Source of the DNA: UBA7455 sp026713185
GTDB taxonomy: Bacteria; Pseudomonadota; Gammaproteobacteria; Pseudomonadales; Azotimanducaceae
NCBI GenBank assembly: GCA_963665785.1
Contig: OY762456.1
Span: 3,844,001 to 3,908,000, forward strand
Length of the DNA stretch: 64,000 bases
Direction: 5' to 3'
Shown here: positions 16,789 to 26,278 of the stretch, piece after piece
Layout: each line of letters opens with the position of its first letter
Position numbering within the stretch: position 1 is the first letter of the stretch
Made by a program: the position numbers and the translations under genes
The notes under the pieces: model-generated
Databases searched by the model: none
The model's input: the letters and a program-made list of their open reading frames with translations, nothing else
What the model was told of the DNA's origin: nothing

Positions 16789-19347
16789 GTGTCCCAATCA
16801 TCCCATACTCCCATGATGCAGCAGTATCTCGGCATCAAGTCCCGGCACGCAGAAGAACTGCTGTTCTACCGCATGGGTGATTTCTACGAACTCTTCTTTG
16901 ATGATGCCGAACGAGCCTCGAAACTGCTCGATATCACTCTGACTTCCCGATCCCAGCATAATAATCAAAAGATTCCCATGTGTGGTGTGCCCTATCACAC
17001 CGTCGATACCTATCTCGCCAGACTGGTAAAACGCGGTGAGTCTGTTGCCATCTGTGAACAGATAGGCGATCCAAATGAATCCAAAGGACCCGTTGAAAGA
17101 AAAGTCGTTCGCATCGTTACACCAGGCACCCTCACCGAAGATGCGTTACTGGATGCCAGCCGGGATAACCTCATCACCGCTGTCAACAAAGTCGACAACA
17201 CCTGGGGACTGGCGTCACTGGATCTTTCCAGCGGCAGCTTTGAACTCCAGGAGCTGGATGATGATGAATCCCTTGCCGGCGAACTCTATCGACTGCTTCC
17301 GGCTGAACTTGTTACTTCCGATGCCATACCCTATCCCACCGTGGTCACCAGTCATGTCAGTGTCCGGACATGTCCGGCGTGGGAATTTGACCATCTGAAT
17401 GCGGTCAATGTACTGACAAAACAATTCAATACACGTGATCTTTCCGGGTTTGGATGTGACGGCAGAATCGCGGCGACCTCTGCCGCGGGATGCCTGTTGA
17501 CGTATGTCCAGGGGACCCAACAGACAGAGCTGCCCCATATTCATTCGCTGCGCTTTGTTGATCGTGATGATTCAGTCATTATTGACCCGGCTTCCAGACG
17601 CAATCTGGAACTCGACACCAATATTGCCGGTGGCCCCGACAATACCCTGTTCCAGGTGATGAACAACACCTGCACCGCGATGGGCGCCCGACTGCTCAAA
17701 CGCTGGATCAGCAGGCCTGTCAGGGACCGGGAAATTCGCGAAACAAGACTGGATGCCATCGCTTACCTGATGGATAACTATACCTATGAAGTGCTGCAGT
17801 CACCGCTGCAGAAAATTGGCGACATGGAACGTATTCTGGCCCGCGTTGCTTTACGCTCTGCACGCCCCCGGGACCTGGCGCGCTTACGTGATTCACTTGC
17901 CGTTCTGCCGGAACTTGAACAACTGCTTGATCAGTTTCACATTTCCGGCATCCAGGCACTGCGAGCGCTTTGTCCACCCATACCGGATATAGCAGACGAA
18001 TTGCAGCGGGCCATTGTCGACAATCCGCCAATGGTCATCCGCGAAGGCGGCGTCATCAAAGAAGGGTACGACAGTGTACTGGATGAATTGCGCAGTATCA
18101 GCGGGAATGCAGCCGGATTTCTGGTGCAACTGGAGCAGGAAGAGAAAGAAAAAACCGCACTCTCGACGCTGAAAGTCGGATATAACCGGGTACATGGCTA
18201 CTATATCGAAATCAGCCGGAATCAATCTGAATCAGCGCCAGCACACTATATCAGGCGACAGACATTGAAGAATGTCGAACGTTTTATCACCCCGGAGTTG
18301 AAGACCTTTGAAGACCAGGCATTGTCGAGCAAAAGCAGGTCCCTGGCACGGGAACGGGAACTCTATGAACGCCTCATCGACAGACTTCTGGAATTTCTGG
18401 TCCCCATGCAGCAGGCAGCCAGTGCCATTGCAGAACTGGACATACTGTCCAACCTTGCCGAGAGGGCAACTTCCCTTGATCTGTGCCGTCCCAGTCTGTC
18501 CGCGGAACCTGGTATTGAAATTCGTGGAGGCCGGCATCTTGTGGTGGAACAAATGCTGTCAGACCCATTTGTCGCCAACGACCTGACCATGAATCAGGAG
18601 CGCCGCATGTTGATCATCACCGGCCCCAACATGGGTGGCAAGTCAACCTATATGCGACAGATTGCACAAACCACGATTCTGGCGCATATCGGCAGTTTTG
18701 TGCCTGCGAGTTACGCCGACATTGGCGAGATAGACCGGATATTTACGCGTATCGGCTCTTCCGACGATCTCGCCAGCGGACGTTCGACATTCATGGTCGA
18801 AATGACAGAGACAGCTTTGATTCTCAATAACGCCAGTGAAAACAGTCTCGTTCTTCTGGATGAGATTGGACGCGGCACTTCGACTTTTGATGGTCTGTCG
18901 CTTGCCTGGGCTTGTGCCTGCCACATGGCGGAACATGTTCGCGCCCTGACGTTGTTTGCTACACATTATTTTGAACTGACCGCGCTTGAGGAAACGCTGA
19001 CTGCCACCAGAAACGTACATCTCTCCGCCCGTGAATTCGAGGACAGGATCATCTTCATGTATTCCGTGTGTGAAGGTCCGGCAAACCAGAGTTACGGGCT
19101 GCAAGTGGCCAAACTGGCCGGTATACCAAAACCGGTCATTGAAGCTGCCCGGAGAAAACTGAAAGTTCTGGAGCAGAGTGATGTCAGACGAGACAAGGTA
19201 CCGATTCAGTCTGACCTGTTCGTTGCGCCTGACCCGGTCGAAGAATCCTTGAAGGACCACCTCTTGGATATCGATGCCGACAATCTCTCACCCCGTGAAG
19301 CACTCGATTTGATCTACAGACTAAAAGCGATACTCCGGGACCAATAA
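16789..19347 (+). CDS. mutS: DNA mismatch repair protein MutS
   Basis: From the GTG at 16789 the product has 852 residues. The N-terminal mismatch-recognition domain has FYRMGDFYELF with the stacking Phe, and the C-terminal ATPase has Walker A GPNMGGKST (612-620) and Walker B with D691-E692 in LLDEIGRGTST. MutS binds mismatches and recruits MutL. The frame is open further upstream but runs through the palindrome at 16690-16718, so the upstream residues are not credible; the ATG at 16813 is an alternative start. Divergent from recA. Confidence 0.97.
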   Translation: MSQSSHTPMMQQYLGIKSRHAEELLFYRMGDFYELFFDDAERASKLLDITLTSRSQHNNQKIPMCGVPYHTVDTYLARLVKRGESVAICEQIGDPNESKGPVERKVVRIVTPGTLTEDALLDASRDNLITAVNKVDNTWGLASLDLSSGSFELQELDDDESLAGELYRLLPAELVTSDAIPYPTVVTSHVSVRTCPAWEFDHLNAVNVLTKQFNTRDLSGFGCDGRIAATSAAGCLLTYVQGTQQTELPHIHSLRFVDRDDSVIIDPASRRNLELDTNIAGGPDNTLFQVMNNTCTAMGARLLKRWISRPVRDREIRETRLDAIAYLMDNYTYEVLQSPLQKIGDMERILARVALRSARPRDLARLRDSLAVLPELEQLLDQFHISGIQALRALCPPIPDIADELQRAIVDNPPMVIREGGVIKEGYDSVLDELRSISGNAAGFLVQLEQEEKEKTALSTLKVGYNRVHGYYIEISRNQSESAPAHYIRRQTLKNVERFITPELKTFEDQALSSKSRSLARERELYERLIDRLLEFLVPMQQAASAIAELDILSNLAERATSLDLCRPSLSAEPGIEIRGGRHLVVEQMLSDPFVANDLTMNQERRMLIITGPNMGGKSTYMRQIAQTTILAHIGSFVPASYADIGEIDRIFTRIGSSDDLASGRSTFMVEMTETALILNNASENSLVLLDEIGRGTSTFDGLSLAWACACHMAEHVRALTLFATHYFELTALEETLTATRNVHLSAREFEDRIIFMYSVCEGPANQSYGLQVAKLAGIPKPVIEAARRKLKVLEQSDVRRDKVPIQSDLFVAPDPVEESLKDHLLDIDADNLSPREALDLIYRLKAILRDQ

Positions 19348-19417
19348 GCGCCTGCAACCTGATGTCACGCCGTCACCGAAATGGAATTATCACTATGTAA
19401 TGACAATAAATCCAATC

Positions 19418-19445
19418 TGGACATTATACGCCAATGACGTATAAT
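19418..19445 (+). promoter_or_regulatory. Promoter and overlapping operator of the NadS-type TA pair
   Basis: TGGACA at 19418-19423 and TATAAT at 19440-19445 are spaced by 16 bases. An inverted repeat, ATTATACG (19423-19430) and CGTATAAT (19438-19445), spans the spacer and the -10 box, a typical operator for the helix-turn-helix antitoxin. Transcription would start around 19452, only about two bases before the toxin ATG. Confidence 0.65.
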
Positions 19446-19453
19446 CATCAGTT

Positions 19454-19777
19454 ATGGTTATCATCGAAACCCGTATTTTTACCCGGCGAATCAAAGATCT
19501 GATGAGCGATGACGATTACAGAGAACTTCAAGAAACCTTGGTAAATCGCCCAGATATGGGCAATGTTATTAAAGGTACCGGAGGGCTGAGAAAAGTCCGC
19601 TGGAAACGGGGAGGGAGTGGTAAAAGCGGCGGTGTCAGAGTGATTTACTATTGGATGACTGAAGAAAAGCAAATATATATGCTCTTCGTATACCAGAAGA
19701 GTAAGCAAGATGACCTGGCGCCAGAGCAAATTAATAGCCTGAAAACGATAGTGGAGAGGTGGTCAGATGAAAAATGA
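19454..19777 (+). CDS. Type II toxin, RelE/HigB family
   Basis: A 107-residue RelE/HigB-fold protein: IFTRRIKDLMSDDDYRELQ at the N-terminus, then GTGGLRKVRWKR and GGVRVIYYWMTEEKQIYML, the usual beta-sheet and basic residues of ribosome-dependent mRNA interferases. It precedes its antitoxin with an 11-base overlap, the toxin-first order typical of HigBA/NadS systems. The start codon nearly coincides with the predicted transcription start, suggesting leaderless or very short-leader translation. Confidence 0.88.
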   Translation: MVIIETRIFTRRIKDLMSDDDYRELQETLVNRPDMGNVIKGTGGLRKVRWKRGGSGKSGGVRVIYYWMTEEKQIYMLFVYQKSKQDDLAPEQINSLKTIVERWSDEK

Positions 19778-20057
19778 ACAGTTTGATGAGTTGATGTCCA
19801 GCGTGCAGGAAATGGATGAGATAGTCCGAGGGAAAGAAACCCCTGCCAGAGTCACTGTGTTCCCGGAGACCGAAGTCAAGTTAATCCGTGAAAAGGTTGG
19901 CTTGAGCCAAAGCCGCTTTGCATTGTTGATTGGTGTCAGTAAACGGACACTGGAAAACTGGGAGCAAGGACGCCGACATCCGACCGGTCCTGCCAAAACC
20001 CTGTTGAGAATCCTGGACGCAGACCCGGAGCATGCAATTCGCATGCTGCACGGGTAA
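19767..20057 (+). CDS. NadS family antitoxin (helix-turn-helix)
   Basis: A 96-residue XRE-type DNA-binding protein of the NadS group: a flexible N-terminal toxin-binding part (MKNEQFDELMSSVQEMDEI) and a helix-turn-helix from about residue 38 to 75 with GLSQSRFALLIGVSKRTLE and WEQGRRHPTGPA. It neutralises the upstream toxin and likely autorepresses through the palindrome at 19423-19445. Lies between mutS and fdxA, interrupting an otherwise conserved neighbourhood. Confidence 0.9.
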   Translation: MKNEQFDELMSSVQEMDEIVRGKETPARVTVFPETEVKLIREKVGLSQSRFALLIGVSKRTLENWEQGRRHPTGPAKTLLRILDADPEHAIRMLHG

Positions 20058-20104
20058 GCAGGTATGTTTTATGCCGGTATTCACAACGGTGTACATACCT
20101 TATA

Positions 20105-20132
20105 TTGTGTGAACATGGAAACCTGTTAAAAT
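20105..20132 (+). promoter_or_regulatory. Possible fdxA promoter
   Basis: TTGTGT (20105-20110) and TAAAAT (20127-20132) are spaced by 16 bases about 110 bases upstream of fdxA. A short GC-rich dyad, GGCACCCGGTGCC, follows. The match is moderate. Confidence 0.35.
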
Positions 20133-20241
20133 GCCATTTTTTCGGGCACCCGGTGCCTGCTGTATAACGTGTCAGGTTAAAGAACCTTGAGTGGGTAAAG
20201 TGGAAAAACCTGCAGCCTGAAAAGTATCAAGAGGAACAAGT

Positions 20242-20565
20242 ATGACATTTGTGGTAAGTGACGCCTGTATCATGTGCAAGCACACGGACTGTGTAGAAGT
20301 CTGCCCGGTAGACTGTTTCTATGAAGGTCCGAATTTCCTGGTGATCCATCCCGACGAGTGCATCGACTGTGCTTTATGTGAACCGGAATGCCCCGTGGAC
20401 GCCATATTTTCAGAAGACGAATTACCGGAAGAAGAGCAGGAATTCCTGGAGCTCAATACCGAACTCTGCGAAATCTGGCCCAATATTACGGAAAAAAAGG
20501 ATCCTCTGGATGACTACGAAGCCTGGGAGGATGTAAAGGGCAAGTTGCAATACCTGGAGCGCTGA
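20242..20565 (+). CDS. fdxA: Seven-iron ferredoxin FdxA
   Basis: A 107-residue ferredoxin with cysteines at 9, 12, 17, 21 and 25 and a second set at 40, 43, 46 and 50. This spacing equals that of the Azotobacter FdI/FdxA family, which binds one [3Fe-4S] and one [4Fe-4S] cluster and acts as a low-potential electron carrier. A Shine-Dalgarno GAGGA precedes the ATG. In Pseudomonas rpoS and nlpD follow fdxA; here a convergent PhyH gene follows and rpoS is not found. Confidence 0.96.
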   Translation: MTFVVSDACIMCKHTDCVEVCPVDCFYEGPNFLVIHPDECIDCALCEPECPVDAIFSEDELPEEEQEFLELNTELCEIWPNITEKKDPLDDYEAWEDVKGKLQYLER

Positions 20566-20659
20566 TCAGTCTCTACAGCAATCAGCAGCAACCCGGAACC
20601 ACCTGCGAATACTCCCGTTAAGCATTCCAGAAAAAAGAATTCATAATTTTCAACCCACA

Positions 20660-20695
20660 GCAGTTGGCTTTGGGGTGTTCGTTTGCGTAAGCCTG
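20660..20695 (+). repeat. Remnant of the ~146-bp dispersed element
   Basis: GCAGTTGGCTTTGGGGTGTTC and the following GTTTGCGTAAGC match the left end of the four intact elements, after which similarity stops. An additional weak match to the element's right flank (CTGCGAATACTCCCGTTAA) lies just upstream at about 20605, so the remnant appears rearranged. Confidence 0.7.
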
Positions 20696-20769
20696 TTTTG
20701 GAACTACAACCCGATGTAATTTGGGCTATTCAGATTTTCCAATCTGGTCAACAACAGCTAATACAGATT

Positions 20770-20798
20770 AACTACTAATTTAGTATAGATTAGTAGTT
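20770..20798. terminator. AT-rich dyad downstream of the first PhyH gene
   Basis: AACTACTAAT at 20770-20779 and ATTAGTAGTT at 20789-20798 form a perfect 10-bp stem with a 9-base loop, eight bases beyond the stop codon of the minus-strand gene. The stem is AT-rich, so termination is possible but not certain. Confidence 0.4.
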
Positions 20799-20805
20799 AT
20801 AAGGA

Positions 20806-21702
20806 TCAGGCCCAGGGATTGTAGCCCGCAGCCATCATATAGTTATTTGCTTCTTTTGATGCCGGTTTTCCCTCTTTGAATGGGTACATACTGTTTGCGC
20901 CGATAAGATGCGCGAACTCAACCGGGTGCCGATCAAGTACTTCTTTTGGGACCGTACTAAAGTCATTAATCTGCTTCATGTATACCCGCGTAAATGCCAT
21001 GATCAGGTTCATTCTCAAACCCGGATTTTCCCTGGGGTACGAGCCGTGCCAGGTGGCGCCCTTCCAGACGATCAGAGAACCGGCCGCCGCCTCGATAGGT
21101 ATGGCCTTAACCGGCGCATCCTCGCACAGGAAGTTGCCTTCCTCAGGCAGCGGATAGCGCTCTTTCAAATGACTCTTGGGGACTATCGCTGTAACGCCAT
21201 CGCCCTTCCTGTAGTCAGTCAATGTCCAAGTCACATTGCAGACCTGAGAATAAGGCGGCAGCGGGGGCGGTGTGCCGTGTTGATCGGTGTGCAGCGGATG
21301 AGTAAATCGTTCATGCTTCTGCTTCAGAATGCCAAGCAGCTCGCTCAAAATCACACTGTTGCCGCATAGATATTTCGCCATGGCAAGCACCGTGGGGTTC
21401 ATAATCACTTCCTCAAATACCGGGTCTTCAGTGAGAATGGCCCAGTGGCCTTTAACCGGGGTGTCCTTGCTCAATGTGGCGGTTGCGATATCATCAATGT
21501 GCTGACCGGTACGTTTTTCGTGAACCTCAAGCACCGCGTGGCGTATACGGTCCTGGAACACCTCCGGCGCCACCAGGTCTGGAGGAATCACGGTGTAACC
21601 TTCTTCGTCGAGATGATCAATGTGGTCAACGAGCCCCAGCTTCTCGACCTGCTCGTAGATCTTCTTGTAGTGCTTTGAATCTTTGTATTGTTCCAGGCTC
21701 AT
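20806..21702 (-). CDS. Phytanoyl-CoA dioxygenase (PhyH) family protein, paralogue 1
   Basis: From the ATG at 21702 (preceded by AGGAGAG) the product has 298 residues. The Fe(II)/2-oxoglutarate dioxygenase triad is visible: H138-x-D140 (HTDQHG) and H219 (ATWHGS), with R230 as the likely 2-oxoglutarate-binding arginine. A second member of the family at 26279 has its triad at the same residue numbers, so the two are paralogues or partners. PhyH-like enzymes hydroxylate or halogenate varied lipids and natural products; the substrate is unknown. A 20-residue upstream in-frame extension lacks family sequence. Confidence 0.88.
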   Translation of the reverse strand: MSLEQYKDSKHYKKIYEQVEKLGLVDHIDHLDEEGYTVIPPDLVAPEVFQDRIRHAVLEVHEKRTGQHIDDIATATLSKDTPVKGHWAILTEDPVFEEVIMNPTVLAMAKYLCGNSVILSELLGILKQKHERFTHPLHTDQHGTPPPLPPYSQVCNVTWTLTDYRKGDGVTAIVPKSHLKERYPLPEEGNFLCEDAPVKAIPIEAAAGSLIVWKGATWHGSYPRENPGLRMNLIMAFTRVYMKQINDFSTVPKEVLDRHPVEFAHLIGANSMYPFKEGKPASKEANNYMMAAGYNPWA

Positions 21703-21755
21703 AACGCTCTCTCCTTTCGTTGTAGCGGTTGAAAGAGGCGCCGCCAGGCGCGTGG

Positions 21756-21784
21756 TTGACAATTTCTCATTAGTACACTATATA
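21756..21784 (+). promoter_or_regulatory. Consensus-like promoter pointing away from the PhyH gene
   Basis: TTGACA (21756-21761) and TATATA (21779-21784) have 17-base spacing on the plus strand. The -10 lies inside the palindrome ACTATATAGT with flanking GTAC repeats. On the minus strand the same segment offers a weaker promoter for the PhyH gene. No plus-strand gene follows, so a small RNA or a divergent regulatory promoter is possible. Confidence 0.45.
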
Positions 21785-22121
21785 GTACACATACAATCTC
21801 AATCAACAACGAGGCATGTGCGCTGTAGAGTTTTTCAGGAGTTTTTCGGCCACTTCTGGGCTACAGTCCAAGTATTTCCCACCCGATTTCAGATGTAGTC
21901 CCACCTCACAGCAGATGGTCATGCCGTCATCTGCCGGAAAGTCAGCGCAGGAACCTGAACCAGGGTAAAAACAAGTGAGAATATGAGCCATGAATGCGAC
22001 ATTCTGTCATTTACGAGACTGCGAAGCTGTCGTTTCTATGACGTGTTGGGTATTGAGACAGAGGCAATCCCGGCCAGAGTGCCGCTGATGTGCCTGTAGG
22101 ATCGAAAGCTCAGCGCAGAGG
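21785..22121. other. Intergenic region between PhyH gene and transposase
   Basis: About 340 bases without a gene I can support. It should contain the left end of the insertion sequence, but I could not pair a terminal inverted repeat with the right flank. Two minus-strand frames of about 60 codons have no recognisable features. Confidence 0.35.
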
Positions 22122-23597
22122 CTATCCGGTATCCAGCAAGGGTACCGGCTTGACCAGGGAACGCATCTGTTCCGGGCGGCCTTCTTGAACATGACCCAAT
22201 GCCAGTGCCATCATGATCGCCATCGCCAGACCGACCCGTACCTGCATCTTCGCCTTGCCACGGATGTAGTGATGCTCAAAGCCAAAGCTTTGATCTATGC
22301 GGCTGTTAATCCGTTCCAGCGCACTGCGCCGATGGTAACCTCGCCGCCAGGAAGGACTGTCATAAGGGGTGGGTGTAAAAATACGCCGATCCTGCTGCCC
22401 GATATTAATGCGCACAATACGACCATAATCGCCCGCTTTCGTACCCGCCTGCCGGTAGCACGCTTCCCGGCCAGCACACTTAAGCCCGTAAGCGGCGGCC
22501 GGACAACGATACTTCAATGTATTGCGCGTCGCTTCAAAACCCTGGAAGGCCAGCGGTCGCTGCTCTCCGGTCTCTGGGCAAACACAAAACACCTCCCCTT
22601 TTTCGCTATGTACGATGTTATCAGCACGGTCTGGATAGAGTGGCCGGGTAACGATGATCTCGGGGTTGTAGTCGGGGTCCTGTTTCTCTGCCTGCCAATG
22701 TTTAACGGTATCCACCAACGGCCGGATGTGGTTTTGATCCCACAAATCCTGTTTCAAGGCGGTACTATCCAAGCCACGGTCTGCCGTGAAGTCCTGACAA
22801 CGCTCTCCCAGTTCCGGGGTCTCGGTAAACAGGGTTTCCAGTTGCACCGCCAGTTCTTTGTTTTCCGAGCGGGACGCCTGCTGGATGCTGAACGCCACCG
22901 GGATTTCGTATGCAGTATCGGCAATCAGATGCAGACTATAACCAAACCAGGTCTTTATCTTCTGCCATGGCTTGCCGTCCTTCGACACCCCTTTGGTCTC
23001 ATGCTTGCCCCAGTCCGCATCCGGGTCAGAGGTTTTCCCGGTCTTCTTATTCTTGCTCCCGGTAGCATGACTCGCAATCGCCTTACCGTCATACCCCAGG
23101 TGTTCACCAAAGTCCGGCAGTACGGTCATTAATTGTTGCCGCAACGTCGGTATCATGGCGGCGATCAAACCTTGTTTCTGCTCCATCTTCAGTACCAGCT
23201 TCAGAAACCGGGAGAAGTTGTGACTATCCGGTATGGTAGAGCGCTGCGGTTGGCTCACAAAGTTCACCCTGAGCACACCATCGACACGTTCGAGAACTTT
23301 TTTGGGCGGACTTTGCAGCGGCGTCGGGTCGAACTCGCAGAGCGTCAGCAAGGCCGGGTTGCGCCGCAGTTCGCGCAACAAGGATTCGATGCTCTCGTGT
23401 TGAAAGACAACACCGGCGAGGAGTGCCCGCCACATGGTAGCAACGGGGAAGTCATTACGGCCATGGCCGCGCATTTGCTGTAGAGCGGCGATGATATCCT
23501 GGTCGGGTAAGTACCGGAACACCAGTTCCAGGCGTTGGAGGTCGGGTAATGCCTCGACATTGTCCCATGAAAAGAGGATACTTTGTGTGGTCGCCAT
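22122..23597 (-). mobile_element. Intact DDE transposase of an insertion sequence
   Basis: From MATTQSILFSWDN the frame gives 491 residues. An N-terminal DUF772-like helical domain (VATMWRALLAGVVFQHESIE) is followed by a DDE domain: first Asp in YDGKAIASHATG, second Asp in FTADRGLDS, and the Glu in SALERINSRIDQ, the arrangement of IS1182/IS5-like enzymes in DDE_Tnp_1. A Cys-rich insertion (CPAAAYGLKCAGREACYRQ) is typical of this group. The gene is undamaged. Exact element ends were not found, so the coordinates given are the transposase reading only. It separates the two PhyH genes. Confidence 0.85.
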
Positions 23598-23877
23598 GAA
23601 TTGTCTTTCGTCGCAAATTGATAATGTTGGTTTATACCACATGGCGGCCATCTATGCAACATAAGTCATTGATATATTTAGATTATATTGATGACATAAA
23701 GGATCTTCAGAGCGCTATTGCAGCTTGGGGTGAAAATCCGGGAATTGACAGTTTGCCAGCCCGTCAACCCGCATTCTTTCGTTTTTTTGTGGGGTAAAGA
23801 GATCTGACCCTGCTCTGGAGACCAGTAGAATCAAGCCATCATAGACAGCGTAAATGCCTCACAACGGGGGAATTACC

Positions 23878-26259
23878 ATGAATCAAGAACAGACAACAAC
23901 ACGCCCAACGCTATTCAAACGCCTGGGTGCGGCACTGGTCATGACGAGTTTCAAAATGAAAAAACTGATAGTTCTATGCGCATTGTCACTATTTGCTACC
24001 AATTCAGCATTCGCTGAGTCAGATGAGACAGAAGAAGGAATAATAGAAGAGGTAGTCGTCACAGCAACCTACCGGGAAACCGACCTGATGGATACGCCGG
24101 TATCTATCAGCGCGGTCACCGATGAAATGGTAAGGGATACGGGCGCACACGACATGGAAGGTCTGTTTACCCTGATCCCAAGCCTCAGTATGTCCACTGG
24201 GGGTGGGGCCGAGGGTAAGCATCGCTATACCGTGCGGGGTGTCACCGCACAGAGTGGTTATGTCGGCAGTTCGCCCACAATGGGTACAGTCGGTATCTAC
24301 ATTGATGATGTTCCGGTGACATCAAATTTGGGACCGGATAGTCAGATGAACGGGGTCCTGTTTGATATTGAGCGGGTGGAAGTGTTAAAGGGTCCCCAGG
24401 GCACGCTATTCGGCGAAGGCTCGCAAGGCGGCACCATTCGCTATCTCTACAAGCAGCCCGAACCTGGTGCTTTCGATGCGGCCGTGAACCTCAGTGCTGC
24501 GTCCATGGAAGATTCTGACGACAACTCATCGCGGATAGATGGCATGATAAACCTGCCACTGGGTGATTCTGCTGCCTTACGGTTGGCCGCATGGCGTTCG
24601 GAAACAGCAGGCTTTATCGACAATCAGACGCCAGTTGAGCCGGACTATAATACGGCTGAGTCTGAAGGGGTTCGGGCCTCAGTGCGCCTGGAAGGGGAAA
24701 CATACACGGCTACGCTAACCTATCGCACGAGCGAGCAACGGACCAAGGGCGGCAATTCCACCTCTGCACCTTACACTGTGCGGACCGCTAGAATACCTGA
24801 ACTCCCGCCTTCTTCTTTTGATGAAACCGAAATCATCAATCTGGATATTAAAAAAGAATTCAGCTGGGGGACCCTTCAGTCTCTGACTTCCTCTTTGTCG
24901 CGTGATGGCGGAGCAATAAACGAGAGTAGCGCCTTTGGTCCTGCTCTCTCGGATTTTTTCTATTTCGGCGCCATAGACGCTGTAGGCCATGAGCAGTGTG
25001 AACGTGCGGATGTCCTCGGGGCGGCGTTCGGCCTGCCGGGTTTGTGTGGATTCTGGCCGGGACTGCTTGCAGGGGCGGGCATCCCGAGTGATGGCAGGAA
25101 TATTATTGCGCAGTCGTCTCGGGGTGGGTTCGACAGCGAGCTGTTGGTACAGGAGTTTCGCCTGGTGTCGAACGCGGATGGGCGACTGCGGTGGACCGCC
25201 GGTTTCGTCTATAAAGACAACGAAGACTCACACAGGCTTACTCCGGTCGTCGGCTATTATCCTGGTCGGGAGGCCGCAAAGCCATTGTTTGATCCGATCT
25301 TGACGGAAAACCCTACCCTCAATCACGACGACTTTTTGGAGGAGACAGCTGTCTTCGGCGAGATCAGTTACGACCTCTCGGATACGCTTGAGATAACCGC
25401 AGGCATACGATGGGCTGACCTCGAACAAACTTTCCAGCGGGCGCCGCAAGGTAACACGCACGACACGCCGGTGTCCCCCAAGCTGGTGTTTGCATGGCAA
25501 CCAAGGGATGAGCTGTTGGTGTATGGCGGCTATACCACAGGTTTCAGACCCGGCAACGTGAACAACGGTATAGCGTTTAATCTCAACTCGGGATTTGTAG
25601 CCGATCCTGAGTTTTCCCGTCAGTTCCTGTTTTTTAATGGTGACGAAGTTGACAACTTTGAGCTGGGTGTCAAGACGACGTTCTGGGAGGGCCGTGTGTC
25701 CCTGCAGGCTGCGGCCTTTTTTCTCGACTGGAAAGACATGCTGGTACACGACAGTAATCCCCGTGTCATCCCCCAGGGTATATACAACGCCAACAGCGGC
25801 GGTGCCGAGATTAGTGGAGCCGAGTTCGAAGTTAAGGCTTACTTGACCGATAGTCTGCAGATTCGACTCACCGGTGACGTCAATGATGCGGAAATCACCG
25901 ATGGGGGGGAATTCCAGACTAGCCCCGTGGGTAACGATCTCACCTATTCCCCAAACCACAGCTATTCCCTCTCGATCAACTACGAGCTAGGGCTGCAAAA
26001 TGGCTGGAGGCTGGATTTTTATATCGACAGGGCCTGGGTCGCCAAGCAATTTCAGGATCCCCGGAACACCGTAGTAATACCCAGTTACGAGCGGTCAAAC
26101 GGCCGCGTTACGCTGACCAGTACGGATGAAAAATGGCGTGTGGCGCTGTTTGGCGCCAATCTCGATGATAAGCAGATCCTGCGGGGTCTGAATGAAACCG
26201 GGACGCTATACTGGTTCGATCCCCGGCAGCTTGGTATAGAGGTTGGTTACCGGCTATAA
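23878..26259 (+). CDS. TonB-dependent outer-membrane receptor
   Basis: A receptor of about 793 residues. A signal peptide core, MKKLIVLCALSLFATNSAFA, is followed by a TonB box-like stretch (IEEVVVTATYRETDLMDTP), the plug domain (VERVEVLKGPQGTLFGEGSQ) and a 22-strand-type barrel ending with the aromatic-rich WFDPRQLGIEVGYRL. The start at 23878 gives a long leader; 23941 and 23956 are alternatives closer to the signal core. Such receptors import iron complexes or organic substrates using TonB energy. The PhyH gene starts 20 bases after its stop, so the two are probably an operon and may share a substrate. Confidence 0.93.
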   Translation: MNQEQTTTRPTLFKRLGAALVMTSFKMKKLIVLCALSLFATNSAFAESDETEEGIIEEVVVTATYRETDLMDTPVSISAVTDEMVRDTGAHDMEGLFTLIPSLSMSTGGGAEGKHRYTVRGVTAQSGYVGSSPTMGTVGIYIDDVPVTSNLGPDSQMNGVLFDIERVEVLKGPQGTLFGEGSQGGTIRYLYKQPEPGAFDAAVNLSAASMEDSDDNSSRIDGMINLPLGDSAALRLAAWRSETAGFIDNQTPVEPDYNTAESEGVRASVRLEGETYTATLTYRTSEQRTKGGNSTSAPYTVRTARIPELPPSSFDETEIINLDIKKEFSWGTLQSLTSSLSRDGGAINESSAFGPALSDFFYFGAIDAVGHEQCERADVLGAAFGLPGLCGFWPGLLAGAGIPSDGRNIIAQSSRGGFDSELLVQEFRLVSNADGRLRWTAGFVYKDNEDSHRLTPVVGYYPGREAAKPLFDPILTENPTLNHDDFLEETAVFGEISYDLSDTLEITAGIRWADLEQTFQRAPQGNTHDTPVSPKLVFAWQPRDELLVYGGYTTGFRPGNVNNGIAFNLNSGFVADPEFSRQFLFFNGDEVDNFELGVKTTFWEGRVSLQAAAFFLDWKDMLVHDSNPRVIPQGIYNANSGGAEISGAEFEVKAYLTDSLQIRLTGDVNDAEITDGGEFQTSPVGNDLTYSPNHSYSLSINYELGLQNGWRLDFYIDRAWVAKQFQDPRNTVVIPSYERSNGRVTLTSTDEKWRVALFGANLDDKQILRGLNETGTLYWFDPRQLGIEVGYRL

Positions 26260-26278
26260 CTACCGGTTCCAACAGATT

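Noticed and set aside
21803..22192. Two minus-strand frames of about 60 codons beside the transposase
   Set aside because: No recognisable sequence; likely chance frames in the insertion-sequence end.
25228..25959. A 243-codon minus-strand frame opposite the TonB receptor
   Set aside because: Antisense to a well-supported gene, no domain, shadow of codon bias.
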